Counted from the stretch's first letter, positions 25,349 through 34,194 are shown. The stretch is DNA of 64,000 nt from Chitinophaga sp. CF118 (GCF_900112615.1 NZ_FOMK01000004.1:310001-374000); one strand, 5' to 3'. Program-made: numbers and translations. The notes: generated by a model from the letters alone, not told the origin.

Positions 25349-28300
25349 ATGCTTGTTAGCAATAAACATTTTATTCCAGTCATCGGACTGGATATACATA
25401 TTGTAATTCTATTCGGCTTTCCTATTCCCCTACCGCATCCTTATATTGGGTTTGTACTCGATCCTATGGACTATATTCCATTTATAGGCGCTACTACCAA
25501 AGTGAATCATGTACCAAGAGGGGTGAGTGATACCAGTGGTATCATCGTCATTCTTTTTCACATTCCCATGGGAGGCCCGTGGTTACTGGCTCCTATGATA
25601 GGTCATGACTCTGTGAACTTTTTCGGCAGTAAAAAAGTAATGGTGGAAGGAAGGATGATGAGTCCATCGGGACATATGCTGATGACGTGTAATGATATTG
25701 GATTGCCGCTTTCCATGAAGCCTGGGAAAAAGCTGAAGCCTATTCCAAGTATGTATCTTCCTACTTCATTTTCCATTCCTCTTTCTTTTGGAAAACCCGT
25801 GATGGTAGGCGGTCCGTTTGTACCGGATTGGGCCGGTGTATTAATGAACCTGGTCATGTCATTCGGTTTTGGTGCACTGATGAAAGGGTTGGGTAAAATT
25901 GGGAGAAAGGCGGCGAAAAAATTCAATCATGCACTGAAAGGAAAAATAGGGAGTAATAAGCTAAGTAAATTCCTGTGTAAAAAAGGATTCGAGCCGGTAG
26001 ATCTGATACAAGGTATTGTGATCTATGATGGTATTGACTTTGAATTACCAGGACCTATACAGTTTATATGGGAACGCTCATGGAATAGTGATAGTTCGCA
26101 TGAAGGACTGCTGGGACATGGTACACATCTCTCCTATGATATGCGCGTGCAGGAGTTTATAGAGGAAAGTGCAACGGTTGTATTATTGGGCGATGGACGT
26201 AGCGCTGTATTTGAATATTTACCGTTTAGTGGTGACAGTGATTATAACCGGCATGAGAAACTAACACTTACCCGCACAGATCTGGACGAATACCAGCTAT
26301 ATAATCATGAAGAAAAACTATATTATACTTTCCGCAAAACACATCCCTCAGAGCAACAATACAGGCTTTCTTCCATCCACAATAAAATTGGTTTTATCAT
26401 CACCCTGCACTATAACAGTAAAGGGCATCTGCTACGCGTAACAGACAGTGTTGGCCGTCACCTGCATATAGTGAATGATAAAGCAGGGCGCATTACCAGT
26501 GTTACTGCCCATCATCGTGGAGAAGAACGGTTGATGGTACGTTATGCTTACAATGAAGCAGGCGATCTGATCACTATTACCGATGCACTGGAGCAGTCCA
26601 ATCATATTGAATTCCACAATCACCTGATGGTGGCTAAACAGGATCGCACAGGGCAGCGTTTTTACTGGGAGTATGATGCTAAAAAACGTTGTGTGCATAC
26701 CTGGGGAGATGGTAGATTACTGGAAGGTTTTATTGAATATTTTCCTAAGGAAGGCTATAACCTGGTAACAAATTCACTGGGACAAACCACTACTTATTAT
26801 TACACTGCAGACTTTGTTGTTCACCAGATCAAAGATCCTGCAGGTAATTCAACCTTTACCAACTATACACCAGAATTTGAGGTATACCAGGAAATTGATG
26901 AAGAGGGCACCCTTTCCGGTTATACGTACGATGAAAAGGGCAACCTGGCATCTGTGGTACAACCTGATGGCGGAGCGTATTCATTCTCCTACAACGAAGA
27001 CGACAACATGATCCTGGGTATGGACCCTGAAGGACATAGCAGTTCTTACATTTACTATCCTTCCAGCGGATTGTTGCATACCACCACTCATCCCGATGGC
27101 AGGATCCAGATATTCCGTTATAACGAACATCATCTTTTGTCGCGGATAGAAGATACCGGTGACAATGCTACTTTAATGGAATATGACGAAGATCTTAACC
27201 TGGTAACAATGATCCTTCCTGATGGCGGTGTTGCCAGATGGACTTATGATGTATGGGGACAATGTACAGGCAGCAGTAATCCGTTGAATCAAAAACAGAC
27301 CTTTCGTTATGATACTCTGGGACGTGTAACAGAAGTAGAAACACCAGATGGCAATCACATACGAATGGAATATGATGCTTATTTCCAGGTATTACGTGCC
27401 GTTGACAAACATCACGACGTACGTTTTTCTTATACCCCATTGGGAAACCTGAAAACACGGGAAGAGAACGGGATTAAAGTAAATTATGTTTATAATACAG
27501 AAGATCAGCTTCACACGATTGTAAATGAGCATGGAGAGACCTATAAATTTGTACGTAATACACGTGGAGAGATAATACAGGAAACAGGATTTGATGGAGT
27601 AGTACATCATTTTGTACGCGATGCTACCGGTAAAGTAATTAGGGTGGAACGACCTGATGGTAGAAGTACATTATATGAATATGATTATACAGGTATGCTG
27701 GTTCGCAGTGAGCAGCATGACGGCAGCTGGTCTACCTTCAGTTACGACCGTAATGGGAAGATGATTGAAGCTGTGAATGAAAACAGTACTGTAAAATTTA
27801 AACGGGATGCCTTAGGACGTGTGATTGAAGAATGGCAGAACGGGCATACTGTAACCAGTGTTTATGATATAAATGGCAAACGCACTTCCCTGCAAAGCTC
27901 CCTTGGCTCCAGGATACAACTGCAGCGTAACAATATGGGAGATGTTACGGCTATGAAAGCTGCTGCTGCCGGATTACATAATGCCTGGGCTTTACAGATT
28001 CAGTACAACCTGCTTGGACTGGAAACAGAACGTATTTTACCCGGAGGTATCAAAAGCAGCTGGACCTATGATCATGCAGGTATGCCTGCATCTCATACTG
28101 TAAATAATACTACCCGTACTACCCGCAAATGTTATTATCGTTGGGATGCTAATTCGCGGTTAAGACAGATAGTCAATTCCCTGAATAACAGTACTGTCAA
28201 ATTCGGGCATGATGATTTCGGAAATCTTGCCTGGGCACAATATGAAGATGGACAGTATGATTATCGTCAGCCTGATAAAACCGGCAATATTTATCGTACC

Positions 28301-29491
28301 ACTACACAGAAAGACCGTAAATATAGTGCCGGTGGACAAGTGAAAGAAACACCTGAAGCACGTTTTGAATATGATGCAGAAGGTTATCTTATAAAGAAGA
28401 TCACTGCTGATCTAAAAGTGTGGACGTATGAATGGTATGCGAAAGGCATGCTGAAAAAAGTAACACGGCCGGATAATAAAACAGTGACGTTTGAGTATGA
28501 TGCACTGGGTAGAAGAACCGCTAAGATATTCCAGCAGAAAATTACCCGTTGGGTATGGGATGGTAATAATCCTTTGCATGAATGGGGGTATTCAGAAAAT
28601 GAAAGACCCTTGACTGTAATAGATGAACTCGGGAATATTATGATTCCAGATGAGCCGGTACCCGAAGAAACACTGATCACCTGGGTATTTGAAGGTGATT
28701 CTTCTATACCTGTCGCTAAAATCATCAATGGTAAACAATATTCCATTATTTCCGATTACCTGGGTACTCCCTGCCAGGCATACGATGAAGCCGGTGAAAA
28801 CATATGGTCCTGCGAATTGGATATTTATGGAAAGGTACGTAAGTTAGCAGGATCGAAAGGATTTGTACCATTCAGATACCAGGGACAGTATGAGGATATT
28901 GAAACAGGATTATATTATAACAGGTTCAGGTATTACAGTCCGGATGAAGGTACCTATATCAGCAAAGATCCGATTGGACTGGATGGTGGCAGTCGTGCTT
29001 ATAGTTATGTGAATGATCCCAATGCGCTGTTTGATCTCTTAGGGCTTCATCCTGTTTTTGATGAGGGTCTGGCTGAAATAGCAAGAAAAGCGCATAATGT
29101 TCTCAAACATAACAACCCTGATAAGGCAGAAATAGGGTTTAATCAATCGACAGTTTCTATTGGAGAAGGAACGCTGCCAACCGGGGAGAAAGAATTGTTT
29201 GCATCTGGCAGTGGGGCTAAACTAACCCCGAAGCAAAGACAGATATTAATAGATCATGGGGTTCCGGCTAAGAATATTTATAGTGGTGTTGCAACAATGC
29301 AACAGCCAAGGCCCAAGAGTAAAGTAAAATCTGTTCGGAAAGCTTACAATCTCAATAATCATGCAGAAAGGGTGATTATCAGAAATGCGCCTGAAGGCAC
29401 TAAATTTACGAAATGGGGTATTTCATGGGGCCCGAATCAGAAAAATGCGGCTTGTGATAATTGTAAACCTCATGTGGAGTGCGCTTCATAA
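25349..29491 (+). CDS. PAAR/Rhs polymorphic toxin with C-terminal deaminase-like domain
   Basis: A 1380-residue T6SS effector. Residues about 1-200 form a Bacteroidota PAAR-like tip domain (MIGHDSVNFFGSKKVMVEGR, HMLMTCNDIGLPLS). A DUF6531-type segment follows (IVIYDGIDFELPGPIQFIWERSW), then about 20 YD repeats to near 1150, and the Rhs core end (GQYEDIETGLYYNRFRYYSP, SKDPIGLDGGSRAYSYV, ending FDLLGL at 1233). The remaining 147 residues are the variable toxin. It has the zinc-binding pattern of the cytidine-deaminase superfamily: NHAERVI with His1338 and Glu1340, and CDNC with Cys1369 and Cys1372. The target (free nucleotide, RNA or DNA) cannot be told. Two likely immunity genes follow. Confidence 0.9.
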   Translation: MLVSNKHFIPVIGLDIHIVILFGFPIPLPHPYIGFVLDPMDYIPFIGATTKVNHVPRGVSDTSGIIVILFHIPMGGPWLLAPMIGHDSVNFFGSKKVMVEGRMMSPSGHMLMTCNDIGLPLSMKPGKKLKPIPSMYLPTSFSIPLSFGKPVMVGGPFVPDWAGVLMNLVMSFGFGALMKGLGKIGRKAAKKFNHALKGKIGSNKLSKFLCKKGFEPVDLIQGIVIYDGIDFELPGPIQFIWERSWNSDSSHEGLLGHGTHLSYDMRVQEFIEESATVVLLGDGRSAVFEYLPFSGDSDYNRHEKLTLTRTDLDEYQLYNHEEKLYYTFRKTHPSEQQYRLSSIHNKIGFIITLHYNSKGHLLRVTDSVGRHLHIVNDKAGRITSVTAHHRGEERLMVRYAYNEAGDLITITDALEQSNHIEFHNHLMVAKQDRTGQRFYWEYDAKKRCVHTWGDGRLLEGFIEYFPKEGYNLVTNSLGQTTTYYYTADFVVHQIKDPAGNSTFTNYTPEFEVYQEIDEEGTLSGYTYDEKGNLASVVQPDGGAYSFSYNEDDNMILGMDPEGHSSSYIYYPSSGLLHTTTHPDGRIQIFRYNEHHLLSRIEDTGDNATLMEYDEDLNLVTMILPDGGVARWTYDVWGQCTGSSNPLNQKQTFRYDTLGRVTEVETPDGNHIRMEYDAYFQVLRAVDKHHDVRFSYTPLGNLKTREENGIKVNYVYNTEDQLHTIVNEHGETYKFVRNTRGEIIQETGFDGVVHHFVRDATGKVIRVERPDGRSTLYEYDYTGMLVRSEQHDGSWSTFSYDRNGKMIEAVNENSTVKFKRDALGRVIEEWQNGHTVTSVYDINGKRTSLQSSLGSRIQLQRNNMGDVTAMKAAAAGLHNAWALQIQYNLLGLETERILPGGIKSSWTYDHAGMPASHTVNNTTRTTRKCYYRWDANSRLRQIVNSLNNSTVKFGHDDFGNLAWAQYEDGQYDYRQPDKTGNIYRTTTQKDRKYSAGGQVKETPEARFEYDAEGYLIKKITADLKVWTYEWYAKGMLKKVTRPDNKTVTFEYDALGRRTAKIFQQKITRWVWDGNNPLHEWGYSENERPLTVIDELGNIMIPDEPVPEETLITWVFEGDSSIPVAKIINGKQYSIISDYLGTPCQAYDEAGENIWSCELDIYGKVRKLAGSKGFVPFRYQGQYEDIETGLYYNRFRYYSPDEGTYISKDPIGLDGGSRAYSYVNDPNALFDLLGLHPVFDEGLAEIARKAHNVLKHNNPDKAEIGFNQSTVSIGEGTLPTGEKELFASGSGAKLTPKQRQILIDHGVPAKNIYSGVATMQQPRPKSKVKSVRKAYNLNNHAERVIIRNAPEGTKFTKWGISWGPNQKNAACDNCKPHVECAS

Positions 29492-29511
29492 AATAATAAT
29501 ATTGGAATAAA

Positions 29512-30081
29512 ATGGCATTACCTTATTTAGTATATAAAAAGGCTATAAAGGATGATTTTAAGCAGCTCCCATTTGAAAAGCTCCTTTTTTTAGGTGTATG
29601 GTGCTGTGAATACATGGATAATAAATATGGCAGTTATCTGAACGAGCTGGGGCATGAGAAAGAACATAAGATCTTAACAGATGCTGTATTATTCCTTTGG
29701 AGTGTGATTGACAACCCCTCTATAATTGAAGATGCTGTTATTAAGAAGCAATTGAAGGTTTTACGGAATATTGATATAGATGGTCTTGATTTTGCCAAAC
29801 CAAAGGATTGTGGAATTTTGAAGATTATGGAAGGTATCGAGAACACACTTACTTATATTCAAAAAAAAGATATTGAAGATATTTTCGCCTGTACTTATTA
29901 TCCATTAGATGTATTGAATGCGGTTATGAACAGTAAGCTTGATCCATATACAACCCCCATGAAGTCAGGCATTGATGATCCGTTCTTTAAGGAAGAGTTG
30001 GATGCACAGAAAAAGTTAGTTGAATATTTACAGTCGAATGAGAAATTAACAAGTGCAGATAAACATATTTTCAGAGATTAA
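29512..30081 (+). CDS. DUF416-family protein, candidate Rhs immunity, copy 1
   Basis: A 189-residue cytoplasmic acidic protein. Layout and motifs resemble DUF416 (E. coli YjaG): FEKLLFLGVWCCEYMDNKYGSYL corresponds to the family's first helix with a Cys-Glu pair, followed by a helix ending LFLWSVIDNPS and a C-terminal amphipathic helix (DAQKKLVEYLQSNE). It begins 20 bases after the Rhs stop and is paralogous to the next gene, with the same C-terminal SADKHIFR. A gene directly behind a toxin tip is the classic immunity position; the pairing of DUF416 with a deaminase is inference. Confidence 0.75.
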   Translation: MALPYLVYKKAIKDDFKQLPFEKLLFLGVWCCEYMDNKYGSYLNELGHEKEHKILTDAVLFLWSVIDNPSIIEDAVIKKQLKVLRNIDIDGLDFAKPKDCGILKIMEGIENTLTYIQKKDIEDIFACTYYPLDVLNAVMNSKLDPYTTPMKSGIDDPFFKEELDAQKKLVEYLQSNEKLTSADKHIFRD

Positions 30082-30091
30082 TACTATTAAA

Positions 30092-30658
30092 ATGCAACTG
30101 ACTTTTTCAAGTTTTGATAAAACAATAACAGCAGATTTTAAGCAACTTCCATTTGAAAAGCTACTTTTTTTTGGTACATGGTGCAGTGAATACCTATACA
30201 CCAAATACGCACAGTATCTTAAAGAAATGGGAGACGATGAAGGATATGAGATACTGACTAATGCCATATCATATCTGTGGGCTACGGTAGACAAGCCTTC
30301 TTTGATTGAGGAATCTGTTGTGGATGAACATATAGACAATCTGCACACTATTGATATAGATAATTTTGATCTGGTAGAAGTAAATGATACCGGTATTATG
30401 AAAGTGATGGAATGTATTGAGAGTGCGCTGGTTTATATTGAAGAGAAAAATTACGAATTTATTGTTGCTTCTGCTTACTTTCCACTGGATGTGATAGATG
30501 TAATTATGACCAATGAACTGGGACTGGATACGAATGATCCGAATAAACATATTGAACATCCACTATTAAAAGAAGAGTTTGATGCACAGTTTAAACTGAT
30601 CGAATATTTAAAAACGCATGATGGATTAACTAGTGCGGATAAACATATTTTCAGATAA
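30092..30658 (+). CDS. DUF416-family protein, candidate Rhs immunity, copy 2
   Basis: A 188-residue paralogue of the gene before it (shared DFKQLPFEKLLF, NTLEMHG-free acidic body, SADKHIFR end). The ATG at 30092 was chosen over a GTG at 30053 that would overlap copy 1 by 29 bases. The 3-prime ends of the two genes are nearly identical at the DNA level (about 26 of 30 bases: AAACATATTTTCAGA is shared), which points to a fairly recent tandem duplication. A duplicate immunity gene may protect against a second toxin variant. Confidence 0.75.
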   Translation: MQLTFSSFDKTITADFKQLPFEKLLFFGTWCSEYLYTKYAQYLKEMGDDEGYEILTNAISYLWATVDKPSLIEESVVDEHIDNLHTIDIDNFDLVEVNDTGIMKVMECIESALVYIEEKNYEFIVASAYFPLDVIDVIMTNELGLDTNDPNKHIEHPLLKEEFDAQFKLIEYLKTHDGLTSADKHIFR

Positions 30659-30663
30659 AATAA

Positions 30664-30713
30664 ATAATAACAAGAGGGTGCACCATACTTTTGATGCACC
30701 CTCTTGTTATTAT
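30664..30713. terminator. Terminator closing the effector operon
   Basis: Perfect 19-base arms (30664-30682 and 30695-30713) around a 12-base loop. It follows copy 2 of the immunity gene by five bases and lies 17 bases before the end of the convergent DUF1266 gene, so it can serve both. Confidence 0.9.
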
Positions 30714-30729
30714 CGCCTATGACAGATTA

Positions 30730-31593
30730 CTAATTCATTGGCATATAATTATAGATACTGTATTCTCCCTCCATCATATCATTCACATCTTTCGCAAACT
30801 GCGGAGTATCGGTTTCTCCCCCACCCCAGAATTCACGGCCGAGTAAAAAATCATTGTAGTAAGATCTCCAGTCTGTATAAGATTGTTGTGCTGCCAGTGT
30901 GGCTTTTTTCAACCAGGCCGTAGCCTCATCTCTGTTTAGATATCCTGCCTGGTAGGCTACACAGATATTATTTACATAACGGGCATAATCCCATGCTTTG
31001 ATGCCTGCTTTGCTAAAGTCATTGTAGTTTGCTTTAATAAATCCCAATCCCAATACAGACTCTTTGGTGAGATCATATTTTTTCAGATCAATCTTTTCGA
31101 GATCTGCAGCAGCCCCACCGTTTTCATCCAGTACTTTCCGCAGGAATGCATACTGCACCTGGTGTCCTTCCTCCAACAACCAATTTAAATCTGTTTCCAG
31201 TTCTGCCTTACTATTTACTTCCCAGTACTTTGATAAAGTACTCTTTGCATCAGCACCTCCGGGATCGTCCTGCGGCTTGAAAGGGAACATAAAATACTGG
31301 CTGTAGGCTTTCTGCAAACTTTTAGCAAATACCGTTGTACCCGGTTGTCCTTCCACAACAGGTTTGATCATAGAGTTAAACACATTTGCAGCACCACCAT
31401 AACCGTGGAAGAAATATACGCCGGCCAGCATAAACGGATATAATTCATTGTCCCTTATTACAGCAGCCTCACTTTTACTTACAACAGTGTCTTTTTCCTT
31501 TTTATCTCCCTTACCGGAAGAATTACAACCAGTGATACTGATGCCTAATAAGCCAGTCAGAGAGATCAATGTAAATAACTTTGTTCCTGTCAT
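30730..31593 (-). CDS. DUF1266-family lipoprotein
   Basis: A 287-residue lipoprotein. The lipobox LLGISITGC places the lipidated cysteine at residue 23, followed by a charged lysine-rich linker. The C-terminal part fits DUF1266: GIKAWDYARYVNNICVAYQAGYL, then EATAWLKKATLAAQQSYTDWRSYYNDFLLGREFW. The function of DUF1266 is not known. It is convergent with the effector operon across the terminator at 30664-30713 and divergent from the poly-Cys leader. No link to the T6SS is visible beyond proximity. Confidence 0.8.
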   Translation of the reverse strand: MTGTKLFTLISLTGLLGISITGCNSSGKGDKKEKDTVVSKSEAAVIRDNELYPFMLAGVYFFHGYGGAANVFNSMIKPVVEGQPGTTVFAKSLQKAYSQYFMFPFKPQDDPGGADAKSTLSKYWEVNSKAELETDLNWLLEEGHQVQYAFLRKVLDENGGAAADLEKIDLKKYDLTKESVLGLGFIKANYNDFSKAGIKAWDYARYVNNICVAYQAGYLNRDEATAWLKKATLAAQQSYTDWRSYYNDFLLGREFWGGGETDTPQFAKDVNDMMEGEYSIYNYMPMN

Positions 31594-31695
31594 TCAAATC
31601 TGATTTTTGGATGAAATAATTGGTCCCCTTCCTATTAATTTTTAGATTTTATCAATTTCTTAGATTATATACATATGATAATCAATAAACTAATA

Positions 31696-31743
31696 AATAC
31701 CCTACAAATCTTGTAGGGTATTAAATAATTATCCCTATCTTTG
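31696..31743 (+). promoter_or_regulatory. Palindromic operator and promoter of the poly-Cys leader
   Basis: A perfect 12-base inverted repeat (31696-31707 and 31711-31722, three-base centre, core CCCTACAA / TTGTAGGG) lies directly upstream of TATCTTTG at 31736-31743, a full match to the Bacteroidota -7 element. The dyad covers the -33 position, so a protein bound there would compete with or recruit the polymerase. No T-run follows the dyad, so a terminator is less likely. Dyads of this kind are typical of dimeric regulators such as Rrf2-family proteins; which one binds is unknown. Confidence 0.65.
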
Positions 31744-31781
31744 TCGAGTTAATAAGAGGCAACTAACAAAATTAATTTAAT

Positions 31782-31880
31782 ATGCCTAATGATACAACTC
31801 AAACACTGAATAAGATATTAGCCATTCATGGCAATCAGTCACCCCTGTCTGCACAAGTCTGTTGTTGTTGCAGCTGCTAG
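31782..31880 (+). CDS. Poly-cysteine leader peptide (32 codons)
   Basis: A small open frame with an ATG 39 bases after the -7 box. The product starts MPNDTTQTLNKILAIHG and ends in AQVCCCCSC, so five of the last six codons are Cys (TGT TGT TGT TGC AGC TGC, 31860-31877). It is 70 bases upstream of a cysteine-free redoxin gene, on the same strand and with no terminator of normal strength between them; only a weak six-base hairpin (TAAGGA / TCCTTA, 31889-31911) and a short T-run lie there. It looks like a cysteine-sensing leader: ribosomes would stall on the Cys run when Cys-tRNA is scarce. A RiPP precursor or a metal-binding peptide cannot be excluded. Confidence 0.65.
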   Translation: MPNDTTQTLNKILAIHGNQSPLSAQVCCCCSC

Positions 31881-31950
31881 CCGTTTCCTAAGGATTATTA
31901 CAACTTCCTTATCGTTTTACCAACCTATCTCACACTATTAAACTGATTTT

Positions 31951-32586
31951 ATGCTGAATACCTACAGATACGCAGATCTTCAACCCGAATTCGAATTAGA
32001 CTATGCCGGGAAAGCATCTCTGGAAAGAACACCGATCAAACCATTGAATGCAGGAGAAACACTGCCTTCTTTTCATATACATAAGAAAAATATTATTGCC
32101 CGCGCCGATATCTTAAAATCTTTAAACGGCTCACTCCCAATTACACAGTTGCTGGATCGTCCGCTTGTATTGGCCTTCCATTCCATTCATTGGAATGACT
32201 ATGGCAACCGCAGGTTACAGGAACTGCAGGATATTTATGCAGACATACGGGTAATGGGAGGAAATTTACTGGTAGCAACTGCAGAAGACAAAGCGACTTT
32301 CGACTTTGCTACTGAAAAATTACAGTTGCCATTTGCTATCATCTCGGATCTGCACAATCACATTGCGAAGAAAGCAGGCATTTATTCTTCTACAGATCCT
32401 ATCTGGGACAGGGTATCCGGAATTAATGCAGATGTAGCTATTCCGGCTATATACGTGCTTACGCCTTCACTTAAAATAACCTATGCTTCCGTAGATGCAT
32501 GGTTTGAAAAGGGATTGTCTTCAAGGGAACTGCTTTCTGCAGTTTATACTGCCAGTCAGGAAGAAGATCATGCTATAGCAATTTAA
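31951..32586 (+). CDS. Cysteine-free redoxin-fold protein
   Basis: A 211-residue protein resembling AhpC/TSA peroxiredoxin-like proteins (AGETLPSFHIHKKN, LDRPLVLAFHSIHW, QLPFAIISDLHNHIAKKAGI, VAIPAIYVLTPSLKITYAS). The active-site stretch that normally reads W-C-P-Y-C is W-N-D-Y-G at 81-85. The protein has no cysteine at all and only two methionines (1 and 102). It therefore cannot act as a thiol peroxidase. The very low sulfur content, together with the poly-Cys leader upstream, suggests a protein made when sulfur is short. No signal peptide, so cytoplasmic. Monocistronic: a strong terminator follows. Confidence 0.8.
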   Translation: MLNTYRYADLQPEFELDYAGKASLERTPIKPLNAGETLPSFHIHKKNIIARADILKSLNGSLPITQLLDRPLVLAFHSIHWNDYGNRRLQELQDIYADIRVMGGNLLVATAEDKATFDFATEKLQLPFAIISDLHNHIAKKAGIYSSTDPIWDRVSGINADVAIPAIYVLTPSLKITYASVDAWFEKGLSSRELLSAVYTASQEEDHAIAI

Positions 32587-32607
32587 CCATCACGATTATA
32601 TCATTTA

Positions 32608-32646
32608 GTCACCCCGGAACAAAACTCCGGGGTGACTTTTTTTTTT
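32608..32646 (+). terminator. Intrinsic terminator after the redoxin gene
   Basis: A GC-rich 11-base stem (GTCACCCCGGA / TCCGGGGTGAC, 32608-32636, seven-base loop) is followed by ten T (32637-32646). Confidence 0.93.
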
Positions 32647-32660
32647 GTATATTAGTTATT

Positions 32661-32933
32661 ATGGTTGATCAGAATAACGAAGAAGAATCATCGTGGACAA
32701 CAGTCCTGTGGACTTCAATAGTTGCCCTTATTGGTTTTGGGTTTGCCATTTACCGCTATATGCAGTTTTCCGGCATGTTGGCCACCGGAGATGCCCTCCG
32801 TATTACACGCATAGAGCTGTATATTTACCGCGCTACAGGCAAGTGGGGCATTATGGCTGCATTTATATTAATGGGCATTGTTGGCCTCTATTATACTATT
32901 TATCATATCAGAGCCATCAGGAACAGGAAGTAA
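32661..32933 (+). CDS. Small membrane protein of unknown function
   Basis: A 90-residue protein with two predicted transmembrane helices (about 13-31 and 62-80) and an acidic start (NNEEESS). No family recognised. It starts 15 bases after the terminator T-run, so it probably has a promoter that overlaps it or is read by leakage. Convergent with the DUF6807 gene. Confidence 0.65.
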   Translation: MVDQNNEEESSWTTVLWTSIVALIGFGFAIYRYMQFSGMLATGDALRITRIELYIYRATGKWGIMAAFILMGIVGLYYTIYHIRAIRNRK

Positions 32934-32976
32934 TCTTGCTATACAAACCATCATCCCAATCAACCCTTATAATTTA

Positions 32977-34194
32977 TTATTTAACAAGCACCTTCACTAC
33001 CGGCGGATGTGCAAATGCCTGCCATGCATTCTCTGCTTCCTCCACTGTCAGGTCATTTATATATACCATAATCCGGTAACGCTGAATGTACTCATTACCC
33101 GGCAACAGTTGCCACGACTTCATTTTTGTTGGACTATAATTCATCATGATCTCCCCTCTTTCGTTATTCTCCGGCCATACCCTTAAAGGCTGCGGAAAAT
33201 CATAATTATCTTCAGCGCATAGGATCAGAATACCTGCCTGTCCGTCGGCGGTACGACCTGTGATTTTGATCCAGCGGGCACGGGTGCTGTCTGCATTGAT
33301 CCGGGTCTTGCCTTCGGAAGTGAGTACTTTGCTATTTGTTGCATTCCATGCTGCTGTGGCACGAAAAGCGAAACCACCACCATAGCGGTATTGCAGCAAT
33401 TGCAAGGGACTACTGCCTGCACATGAAAGTGTAGAAGTGAAATCCCAGATACGGCGGGTGCTATCCGTACCGCTATTATATGCCCGCACATCCCATACTT
33501 CATGCAATGCAACTTTTTCAGCAGCGCCTTTAATAGCAATATGATCCTGCAGCGCTTTGAAACCACACCATACAGCGCCTTCCGATTTACTCAGGAAACT
33601 GATAAAACGTACTGTCCCCTCTTTCTTCTGAAGATTCCAGAAGTCTGTTTCCTTTCCTTCAAATTCAGTGTGCGTCCAGGGATTCCAGATGCCCACATGG
33701 TGCCAGTGACCTTCCGGATGAATGTTCGTTAGAATCTGTCCATCCGGAGCCCATAACGGGTGAATGAAACCACTACGGCGATATATAGAATCTATCCCGG
33801 CTGGTGGATATACTGTTGCGTAATTATATTGCATCAAACGCCGGCCATGTTCCTGTAAAATCAGGGAACCCGCACTATCTCTCACCTGCATAATGGCAGG
33901 AGAAGCTGTAGCAGTACTACTGAGTTCAAAAATGCGGCGGGAACCGGCTTCATTAATGCCATCCAGCAGCCAGTAAATCTGATGAGCGGATAATTGGAAA
34001 GGCACTGGTTTACGTTGGGTTCCAATTATTTCTACCAGTTGCAGCTGATCTTCTATAGGGAGAGTCAGCTTGTAGTTTACGGGGATGTTGACACGCCGGG
34101 AAGCACCAGTTTCAACGACAAAACGGGTTGTTGACTGCGCATGCAATAACTGCATGAACAGGCAGCAGGTTAAAAACAGAGTAGTAGTTTTCAT
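32977..34194 (-). CDS. Exported DUF6807 (PmoA-like) protein
   Basis: A 405-residue secreted protein with a signal peptide (about 1-19). The C-terminal two thirds carry the DUF6807 pattern: FIHPLWAPDGQILTNIHPEGHWHHVGIW with the H-H-x-G-I-W core, then WDFTSTLSCAGSSPLQL and a late AEDNYDFPQPLRVWPENNERG. Relatives sit in glycan or sugar-derivative gene sets of Bacteroidota, but the activity is not established. It is 28 bases downstream of the epimerase gene on the same strand, so the two probably share a message. Confidence 0.8.
   Translation of the reverse strand: MKTTTLFLTCCLFMQLLHAQSTTRFVVETGASRRVNIPVNYKLTLPIEDQLQLVEIIGTQRKPVPFQLSAHQIYWLLDGINEAGSRRIFELSSTATASPAIMQVRDSAGSLILQEHGRRLMQYNYATVYPPAGIDSIYRRSGFIHPLWAPDGQILTNIHPEGHWHHVGIWNPWTHTEFEGKETDFWNLQKKEGTVRFISFLSKSEGAVWCGFKALQDHIAIKGAAEKVALHEVWDVRAYNSGTDSTRRIWDFTSTLSCAGSSPLQLLQYRYGGGFAFRATAAWNATNSKVLTSEGKTRINADSTRARWIKITGRTADGQAGILILCAEDNYDFPQPLRVWPENNERGEIMMNYSPTKMKSWQLLPGNEYIQRYRIMVYINDLTVEEAENAWQAFAHPPVVKVLVK

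Noticed and set aside
31782-31880. Poly-Cys ORF read as a RiPP precursor
   Set aside because: No modification enzyme, protease or exporter gene is near; the downstream gene is a redoxin-fold protein. Kept as a leader peptide with the RiPP reading noted as an alternative.
32693-33186. Open frames in other registers over the small membrane protein and the end of the DUF6807 gene
   Set aside because: They overlap two better-supported genes and have unlikely histidine- and cysteine-rich composition.
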